From assembly GCA_963814435.1 (NCBI GenBank), contig CAWFCV010000012.1:62001-126000 (forward strand): a DNA stretch of 64,000 nucleotides. The letters run 5' to 3'. This DNA comes from JAEUPI01 sp963814435. GTDB taxonomy: Bacteria > Pseudomonadota > Gammaproteobacteria > Burkholderiales > Burkholderiaceae_C. The notes beneath the pieces were generated by a model. That model saw nothing but the letters and a program-made list of their open reading frames with translations. It searched no databases and was not told where the DNA came from. This document shows, in pieces, positions 58,367-64,000 of this stretch (positions are counted from its first letter, which is position 1; each line of letters opens with the position of its first letter). The position numbers were made by a program, and so were the translations under genes.

Positions 58367-58391
58367 GCCGCCCGCCACTTGCGCCGCGCGG

Positions 58392-58754
58392 TCAGCCGAT
58401 CACCTTGGTGATCACTTCGATCAGCCTGACCGGGTCGAACGGTTTCACGAGCCAGCCGTTCGCGCCCGCCGCACGACCCTGCTGCTTCATCTCGTCGCCG
58501 GACTCGGCGGTCAGAAACAGGATCGGTGTGCTCTTGTAGCGTGGCTCCTCACGCAGCCTGCGGGTCAGCCCGATGCCGTCCAGCCGCGGCATGTACTGGT
58601 CCGTCAACACCAGTTGAAAATCGCCGCCCTGGGCCTTGTCGAAGGCGTCCTGGCCATCCACGGCTTCGACAACCGTGAAACCGGCGGTCCTCAGCGTGAA
58701 GCCGACGAGCTGGCGCATCGAGGCCGAATCGTCGACGGCAAGAATTGAATGCAT
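58392..58754 (-). CDS. Single-domain CheY-like response regulator
   Basis: 120 residues, receiver only: D8-D9, phosphoacceptor D52 (VLTDQYMPRLDG), Thr in FLTAES and Lys in WLVKPFD. CheY-like, probably chemotaxis or c-di-GMP signalling. GGAG nine bases before the ATG. Convergent with the FtsX gene and divergent from the hybrid kinase at 58908; no kinase is in its operon. Confidence 0.92.
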   Translation of the reverse strand: MHSILAVDDSASMRQLVGFTLRTAGFTVVEAVDGQDAFDKAQGGDFQLVLTDQYMPRLDGIGLTRRLREEPRYKSTPILFLTAESGDEMKQQGRAAGANGWLVKPFDPVRLIEVITKVIG

Positions 58755-58907
58755 CCTCGAGCTCCAAGAAAATGACCGGCTGGCTCGGCAATTGTTCGCG
58801 CGACCGGCGCCCGCCGGTGCGCCGATGTGGCGGTGAAGAACGGCCATTTTTCGTGTCACGGGCCCGCGCAGGGTGATGGTGGCGGGCAGCTTTGCCATAC
58901 TGCGGGA

Positions 58908-60074
58908 ATGAACACGCCCAGCGAAGGCAGGAAGGCAGCGGCGGCCGCCGTGCTGCGCGTGCTGCACGTCGAGGACGCCGAGGTCGACCACCAGCTCGCC
59001 TGCGCCCACCTGCAGCGCGCCGGCTATGTGGTGCACGCGCGCCGCGTCGAGTCGGAGGCCGAGCTGCGCCACGCGCTCGAGCATGCCGAGTGGGACGTGG
59101 TGCTGTCGGACTACAACGTGCCCGGCTTCGGCGGGCTGCAGGCACTGGAGCTGCTCAAGCGCAGCGGTTCGATGCTGCCGTTCATTCTGCTGTCGGGCGA
59201 GATCGGCGAGGACACGGCGGTGGCCGCGATGCGCGACGGCGCGTCGGACTACCTGCTGAAAAACAACCTCGCGCGCCTGGCCCCGGCCGTGAAGAACGCC
59301 ATCGCGGCCAGCCGCGACCGGCTGGCGCGCCAGCGCGCGGACACCGAACTGGCGGCCTCGCGCCAGCGCCTGGCCGAGCTGGCGCAGCATCTGCAAACCA
59401 GCATCGAGATGGAGCGCGCGGCGATCGCGCGCGAGATCCACGACGATGTGGGTGGTTCGCTCACCGCCCTGAAATACGATCTGGCCTGGATTGCGCGCCA
59501 CGCCGCGATGCCCGAGGTCCAGCACCGCGTGGCCACGGCGCTGGAGACGCTGGACCACGCCATCGGCTCGAGCCAGCGCATCATGCACAACCTGCGCCCT
59601 GCGATCCTGGAGCAGGGCTTGGTGCCAGCGCTGCAGTGGATGGCGAACCGGTTCGAGCGGCGCAACGTGGTGAGCTGCCAGTTCCGCACCAGCCACGAAT
59701 CGATTCAGTTGCCCACCGGCGTGCCGCTGGTGGCCTACCGGTTCGCGCAGGAGGCCTTGACCAACATCAGCAAGCACGCGCAGGCCACGCGCGTGGTGGT
59801 GGACCTTTCATTGTCCGGCGGCGTGCTCTCGCTGGAGGTCAGCGACAACGGTCGCGGCCTCGAGCCGTCGGACCTGACGAAGGCGCGCAGCTTCGGCCTG
59901 CGCGGCCTGCACCAGCGCGCCAGCACCGTGGGCGGCTGGGTCGACGTCTCCAGCAGCCACTCCGGCACCACCTTGCTGCTGTCGGTGCCGATGCGCGAAG
60001 CGCAGGCGCACGCCCAGGTGCCGCCGCCCAGTGTCGACCGCGAACACGATCCGTCGGGGTGGGGGGAGTTATGA
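58908..60074 (+). CDS. Receiver-histidine kinase (NarX/HisKA_3 type), soluble
   Basis: 388 residues: N-terminal receiver (D68 in VVLSDYNVPGFGG), coiled-coil, then HisKA_3 with phospho-His near 178 (REIHDDVGGSLTALKYDL) and HATPase (SDNGRGLEP, FGLRGLHQRAS). No membrane helices. A kinase with an N-terminal receiver is an intermediate in a phosphorelay. Its target is likely the LuxR regulator at 60208. Ends with low-complexity QAHAQVPPPS tail. Confidence 0.92.
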   Translation: MNTPSEGRKAAAAAVLRVLHVEDAEVDHQLACAHLQRAGYVVHARRVESEAELRHALEHAEWDVVLSDYNVPGFGGLQALELLKRSGSMLPFILLSGEIGEDTAVAAMRDGASDYLLKNNLARLAPAVKNAIAASRDRLARQRADTELAASRQRLAELAQHLQTSIEMERAAIAREIHDDVGGSLTALKYDLAWIARHAAMPEVQHRVATALETLDHAIGSSQRIMHNLRPAILEQGLVPALQWMANRFERRNVVSCQFRTSHESIQLPTGVPLVAYRFAQEALTNISKHAQATRVVVDLSLSGGVLSLEVSDNGRGLEPSDLTKARSFGLRGLHQRASTVGGWVDVSSSHSGTTLLLSVPMREAQAHAQVPPPSVDREHDPSGWGEL

Positions 60075-60076
60075 CG

Positions 60077-60200
60077 CACCCCCCCGTAGCGCCTTCGGCG
60101 CCTCCCCCCGTGGACCCGCAGGGGCCACTGCGTGGCCCCGGGGGCGCCGCCAGCGGCCCGGCGAAGCCGGTGCCGCGGCGGTCGCTTGGCTGCGTCGGAG
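60077..60200. repeat. GC-rich palindromic spacer repeat between kinase and regulator
   Basis: Spacer with runs CCCCCCCG and GTGGCCCCGGGGGCGCC, several hairpin-forming arms. I recall very similar intergenic sequence in Comamonadaceae-type genomes, so this may be a family repeat; only one copy is in the window. Transcription continues through it to the regulator gene. Confidence 0.4.
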
Positions 60201-60207
60201 GCGCGCG

Positions 60208-60843
60208 ATGATTCGCGTCATTCTGTGCGACGACCATGCGCTGATCCGTCGCGGCATCCGCGACACGCTGTCCGATGCGGTGGACATCCAGGTGGTCGGC
60301 GAGGCCGGTGACTACGGCGAGTTGCGTGCGCTGATGCGCGGCACCGACGGCGACGTGCTGCTGCTGGACATCCAGCTGCCCGGCCGCAGCGGCCTGGACG
60401 TGCTGCATGCGCTGAAGGACGAAGGCAACCCGATCAAGGTGCTGGTGGTCAGCATGTACCCGGAAGACCAGTACGCGTTGCGCGCGTTGCGTGCCGGCGC
60501 CTACGGCTACGTGAACAAGGGGGGCGACCCGCAACAACTGGTGCAGGCCGTGCGCACCGTCGCTCAGGGCCGCAAGTACGTGACACCCGACATCGCGCAG
60601 ATGCTGGTCGAAAGCCTCACCGCCCCGGTGACCGAGAACCCGCACGAGCGACTGTCGGACCGCGAGTTGCAGACGCTGACGATGATCGCCTCGGGCAAGC
60701 GCCTGTCCGACATCGCGGAAGAGCTGAGCCTGTCGCCGAAGACCGTGTCGGTGTACCGCGCGCGGGTGCTCGAGAAGCTCGGCCTGGCGAACAACTCGGA
60801 GCTCACGGTCTACGCGATCCGCAATGGGCTGGTTGGAGGCTGA
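60208..60843 (+). CDS. LuxR/NarL-type response regulator
   Basis: 211 residues: receiver with D54 (VLLLDIQLPGRSG) and K in YVNKGG, LuxR HTH in ERLSDRELQTLTMIASGKRLSDIAEELSLSPKTVSVYRARVLEKLGL. Start 60208 (MIRVILCDDHAL) has GGAGG at seven bases; an in-frame upstream extension is repeat sequence, not coding. Cognate of the kinase 134 bases upstream. Confidence 0.93.
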   Translation: MIRVILCDDHALIRRGIRDTLSDAVDIQVVGEAGDYGELRALMRGTDGDVLLLDIQLPGRSGLDVLHALKDEGNPIKVLVVSMYPEDQYALRALRAGAYGYVNKGGDPQQLVQAVRTVAQGRKYVTPDIAQMLVESLTAPVTENPHERLSDRELQTLTMIASGKRLSDIAEELSLSPKTVSVYRARVLEKLGLANNSELTVYAIRNGLVGG

Positions 60844-61089
60844 GTTCGGCCGCGGCGGCCTGCTCGAGCAGCGTGTCCTCGAAGGTCGGGTGCGGCGCCA
60901 GACCTTGTGTTGATCTGCGGGCGCCGGGCCGGCCACTCGGCGGCTGCAGCCCGGCACTGCCGCCGGCGGTGAAACTGCGCGGGCCTCGCCAAACCCAGAT
61001 GTAAGCGTTGCGGTGCCCGGGGTTTTGTCACTCAGGTGAGTCCGCCAACCGCCGAAGACCCTTCAGACTTGCCGCGTCCAGACGAAGGA

Positions 61090-61809
61090 TTAGGCGAACG
61101 ACTGCCGCGCCGCGTCTGGCGTGGCGGCGACTATCGAGATCCTGTCCGGAGTCTCCGAATCGTGAACTTGTTGTGCGACCTTGGGAAGCGGGGGCCTGAA
61201 CTCCTCAAACGCCGTGCGGTGCTGCGCCTGCCATTCGGCGCGGCTGATGGTGTACTCCTCCAACGCCACCGGAGGGCCCTTTTCGGTGTCCCTCACCACC
61301 ATGCGTCCGGGCGTCATGCCGACGGCCGTCATCAGCGCTTTCGAGCCCCGGTTCTCGGGGTAGGTCGCGCCGACCAGGACACCGAGCTCGGGGGCCATGC
61401 TGAACGCCGCGGACACGCACAGCCGGCCGAGCTCGAGGCCGTAGCGGCCATGCCAGAACTTGTCATGCATCCAGATGCCCATCTCGACGCACTCCGGTCC
61501 GAGCGAGCTCGGTATGAACCGGAATACGCCGAGGAACTCGCCGCTGTGTCGGACCGACGCGGTCATCGCACAGTAGCGGCCGCTGCGGCTGCGGTTCACG
61601 ATATTGTGCAGCCGCTGCAAGACCTCGTCCTCGGTGTCGGGCTGTGGCCACAACAGGTGACGATTGAACGACGGGTTCCTGGTGGCGACGTACAGCGGCC
61701 AGGCATCGCACAAGGATGCCGGGCGCAGCGCGATGCGCTTGCTGTAGATCTGCTCGAGTCTAGAGCCGAGTTCGAGAAAGTCGACATCGGACGGCGGAAG
61801 TTCGGTCAT
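61090..61809 (-). CDS. GNAT family N-acetyltransferase
   Basis: 239 residues, RimJ-like: SKRIALRPASLCDAWPLYVATRNPSFNRHLLWPQP, VEMGIWMHDKFWHGRYGLELGRLCVSAAF and NRGSKALMTAVGM are recognisable acetyl-CoA-fold segments. Longer than typical by a C-terminal 50-residue tail of no known match. Divergent from the c-di-GMP gene at 61884. The 246-base region 60844-61089 downstream shows nothing I can assign. Confidence 0.85.
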   Translation of the reverse strand: MTELPPSDVDFLELGSRLEQIYSKRIALRPASLCDAWPLYVATRNPSFNRHLLWPQPDTEDEVLQRLHNIVNRSRSGRYCAMTASVRHSGEFLGVFRFIPSSLGPECVEMGIWMHDKFWHGRYGLELGRLCVSAAFSMAPELGVLVGATYPENRGSKALMTAVGMTPGRMVVRDTEKGPPVALEEYTISRAEWQAQHRTAFEEFRPPLPKVAQQVHDSETPDRISIVAATPDAARQSFA

Positions 61810-61883
61810 GGCGACGCCTGCTTGTAGTTCCCCCTACCGGCCTTCGGCGCTCGATCCCGGCGCAATCGAGGGAGTGCGTCGTC

Positions 61884-63572
61884 ATGCTGCGTGATGACAT
61901 CAGCTCGATCCTCGGCGGCCTGGACACGGTCGACCTCAACTTCCTGATGAACCAGGCAGGTGAGGCCATCATCTACGTGGACTCCAACTGGGTCGTGCGT
62001 TACTGCAACGATGTCTACCTGAACAATGTCGGCATGCCCCGACACGAGATCGTTGGCCGCACGCCGTTCGAATACATGCCGGCCTTCAAGCGATCGATCT
62101 TCTACGAGTCGATCGAAAAATGCCGGCGTGACCGCAAGCCTACCGCAAAGATCGGCTACTCCACCGTGCTGGATCGATGGTTGATGGTCAGGGTCTTCCC
62201 GGCCGGCGACGGCATGATGATGCTGGCCAACGACGCCTCCGAGACGGTCGTCAAGCAGTATCAGCTCGCGCAACAGGTCGTCAAGGATCCCTTGACCGGA
62301 TTGCCCAACAAGCTCGGGCTCACGAGCGACCTTGAAAGCCTGATGGAATCGCCGGCCGCGTTCGCGTTGACCGTCATCGGTCTGGACCGGTTTCGCAGCG
62401 TCAACGACGCGCTCGGTTACGCCGGCGGTGACATGGCCCTGCTCGAGGTCGCCTCCCGGCTGCAGTCGGGCAGCGTGTCGGGAGAGGTTCTGTACCGGCT
62501 GAACAGCGACGAGTTCTGCGTTCTGCACAAGCATGGTGCAGAGGTCACGCGCGAGCGGATCAAGGTGCTCGTCGATGCGGCCTGCCAGCCGTTGGTGATC
62601 CACGATCGGCGATTCGTGCTCGGGGCCACTTCGGGCTGCGTGATCCGCGACCTGGACTGCAAGGACCCGGAACAGATGCTCAGGCGCGCGGCGCTGGCCC
62701 TTCGCCATGCGAAGAAGACGGCCAGGGGTGCGTTCGCGTTCTACGAGCCCGGGTTGGAGCGGAGTTCGGAGCTGCGAACCCAGCTCGAGTCCGAACTCAG
62801 GTCGGCCATCGAGCACAAGCAGCTGATGCTCATGCTGCAGCCCAAGGGCTGTCTCGCCCGAGGCGGGCTCGTCGGGGCCGAAGCGCTGATTCGATGGGCC
62901 CACCCCAAGCGGGGCATGATCTCGCCGGCGGAATTTCTGCCGCTCGCCGACGAGGCGGGCCTGATGGGGACAATCGATCAGCTGGTCCTGAAACAGGCGC
63001 TGGAACACAGCGTCGAACTGCGGGACCTGGGTGTGGCCGTGCCGATCAGCATCAACCTGTCGGTGGCGTCGCTCAGTGACGTGTGCATGGTGGACCGGAT
63101 TCGCGAGGCGCTGCACGGCGCCGGTGTGGCGCCGCAGATGTTGGAAGTGGAAATCCCTGAGGGCGCACTGATGCAGAACGTCGAGGCCAGCGCCAAGGTG
63201 CTCGCAGGTCTGCATGGTATGGGGGTGCGCATTTCGATCGACGACTTCGGCACCGGCTATTCTTCATTTGCCTACCTGGCCAGGTTTCCGGTTCATTCGC
63301 TGAAGATCGATCGATCCTTCATCAAGGGAATGGCCACCAACGACAACAGCCGCAAGATCGTCACCGGCATGATCCGGCTGGCCCATTCGCTGCAGATGCA
63401 GGTCGTGGCCGAGGGCGCCGAAGGCAGCGACGAGGTCGAACTGCTCAAGCGGATGCGTTGCGATGTGGTGCAGGGATACTGGTACGGCAAGCCGATGCCC
63501 TTGTCGGCTTTCGTCTCGTTCGCCAGATCACAACGCTTCATCGTCTCTCCGATCAACGACTTGACGATCTAG
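61884..63572 (+). CDS. PAS-GGDEF-EAL protein, degenerate GGDEF, intact EAL
   Basis: 562 residues. PAS domain about 15-125 (NQAGEAIIYVDSNWVVRYCNDVYLNNVG), GGDEF-like domain whose active motif reads NSDEF (about 206-210) instead of GGDEF, so no cyclase activity, and an EAL domain with AEALIRW (about 333), INLSVASL, DDFGTGYSS, LKIDRSFI and QGYWYGKPMP all kept. Predicted c-di-GMP phosphodiesterase controlled by PAS, perhaps with GTP binding at the GGDEF site. Confidence 0.92.
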   Translation: MLRDDISSILGGLDTVDLNFLMNQAGEAIIYVDSNWVVRYCNDVYLNNVGMPRHEIVGRTPFEYMPAFKRSIFYESIEKCRRDRKPTAKIGYSTVLDRWLMVRVFPAGDGMMMLANDASETVVKQYQLAQQVVKDPLTGLPNKLGLTSDLESLMESPAAFALTVIGLDRFRSVNDALGYAGGDMALLEVASRLQSGSVSGEVLYRLNSDEFCVLHKHGAEVTRERIKVLVDAACQPLVIHDRRFVLGATSGCVIRDLDCKDPEQMLRRAALALRHAKKTARGAFAFYEPGLERSSELRTQLESELRSAIEHKQLMLMLQPKGCLARGGLVGAEALIRWAHPKRGMISPAEFLPLADEAGLMGTIDQLVLKQALEHSVELRDLGVAVPISINLSVASLSDVCMVDRIREALHGAGVAPQMLEVEIPEGALMQNVEASAKVLAGLHGMGVRISIDDFGTGYSSFAYLARFPVHSLKIDRSFIKGMATNDNSRKIVTGMIRLAHSLQMQVVAEGAEGSDEVELLKRMRCDVVQGYWYGKPMPLSAFVSFARSQRFIVSPINDLTI

Positions 63573-63673
63573 CATCCGACCGGTTTCACCCCGGGGCGCG
63601 CTGCTCACCAGGGGCGGACGGCGGCCCTTCGCCGTCGGGCACAATCCCTCGGCAGCGTTCGAGGAGGTCCCAG

Positions 63674-64000
63674 ATGACGTCACCGGCAGGGCCGGCCGCG
63701 GCGATGATCGCCGCCGGCGTCGGCTTGGACAAGCTGACCCCGGTCGAGGTCGTCAAGCTTGCCGTGATCCTGTCGGCCGCCTTCATGGTGGTGCTGGATT
63801 TCTTCATCGTCATCGTCGCGCTGCCGTCGATCGCCGCCTCGCTGCACGCCACGCAGTCCCACCTGCAGCTGATTGTTGCCGGCTATGCACTGGCCAATGC
63901 CGCAACGCTCATCGCCGGAGGCAGGCTGGGCGACCTGTTCGGACGCAGGAAGATGTTCATTGCCGGCTGCGCCGCGTTCGGGCTGGCCTCGGTGGGATGC
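63674..64000 (+). CDS. MFS transporter, DHA2/EmrB-QacA type (partial, runs off right edge)
   Basis: 109 codons seen. Helix 1 VILSAAFMVVLDFFIVIVALPSIAASL with the DHA2 family VLDxFIVxVALP motif, helix 2 LIVAGYALANAATLIAGGRLGDLFGRRKMF with the loop 2-3 motif GRLGDLFGRR. Drug:H+ exporter, substrate unknown. GAGGAGG precedes the ATG at 63674. Confidence 0.9.
   Translation, partial: MTSPAGPAAAMIAAGVGLDKLTPVEVVKLAVILSAAFMVVLDFFIVIVALPSIAASLHATQSHLQLIVAGYALANAATLIAGGRLGDLFGRRKMFIAGCAAFGLASVGC

Noticed and set aside
60841..60900. Minus-strand phrase HPTFEDTLLEQAAAAE resembling the C-terminus of a dihydrolipoyl dehydrogenase-type flavoprotein
   Set aside because: Only about 20 residues, no upstream continuation and no clear stop; could be chance.

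Overview
The window looks like the chromosome of a high-GC betaproteobacterium, order Burkholderiales, most likely from the Rubrivivax/Leptothrix/Ideonella/Methylibium group. The evidence is family-level: a DUF1841 and a DUF3460 protein, cytochrome c4, ScpA, CueR/CopA/CopZ, a KefF/KefB pair and a complete branched-chain amino acid ABC operon, all with strong G/C preference at third codon positions. I saw no rRNA, tRNA or CRISPR. No phage or transposase gene is visible, so any mobility has to be argued from repeats alone.

Layout. 1-8.5 kb: TamA-like OMP factor, VWA protein, S9 peptidase, diguanylate cyclase, acetyltransferase, MoxR ATPase and cytochrome c4. 8.5-11.7 kb: copper module cueR-copA and divergent copZ, each promoter with its own CueR box. 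11.7-16.1 kb: DUF1841, RutE-like reductase, TSUP exporter and a KefB/KefF antiporter pair. 16.2-19.9 kb: orphan ParA, MaoC hydratase and a response regulator/hybrid kinase pair. 20-25.6 kb: small regulators, SRPBCC proteins, cytochrome P460 with a thioredoxin-fold protein, a diiron protein and a serine hydrolase. 25.8-28.2 kb: winged-helix/STAND regulator. 28.3-32.4 kb: stress module (TerC-UspA, TerB-like, BI-1/YccA, HPF-like) divergent from an NhaR-like LysR gene. 32.4-34 kb: scpA, DUF3460, BamE-like lipoprotein. 34-38.8 kb: livGFJHM, bracketed by a 27-bp direct repeat. 39-41 kb: P-loop ATPase plus cyclase-like protein. 41.1-42.5 kb: FAD monooxygenase and a stump of a SulP transporter. 42.6-50.2 kb: a six-gene hydrogenase-4-like membrane complex whose large subunit lacks the Ni-Fe cysteines (an Ehr-type complex). 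50.2-52.6 kb: ribbon-helix-helix protein and metG. 53.2-64 kb: BMP-type binding protein, GNAT, YgiD, FtsX-type permease, chemosensory/two-component genes, PAS-GGDEF-EAL protein and the start of an MFS exporter.

Two structural signals stand out. Two inverted copies of a roughly 300-bp nested palindromic repeat (about 46.8-47.1 and 52.7-53.0 kb) interrupt the Ehr operon and bracket hyfC, hyfB and metG. A 27-bp exact direct repeat brackets the liv operon; one copy is the 3' end of the upstream lipoprotein gene.

Many genes that should be intact, including the normally essential metG, carry single-base indels, mostly one extra base duplicating a neighbour. I treat these as probable consensus errors, give each gene its full span, and note the sites. 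Starts and spans of such genes are therefore approximate in reading frame but not in position.
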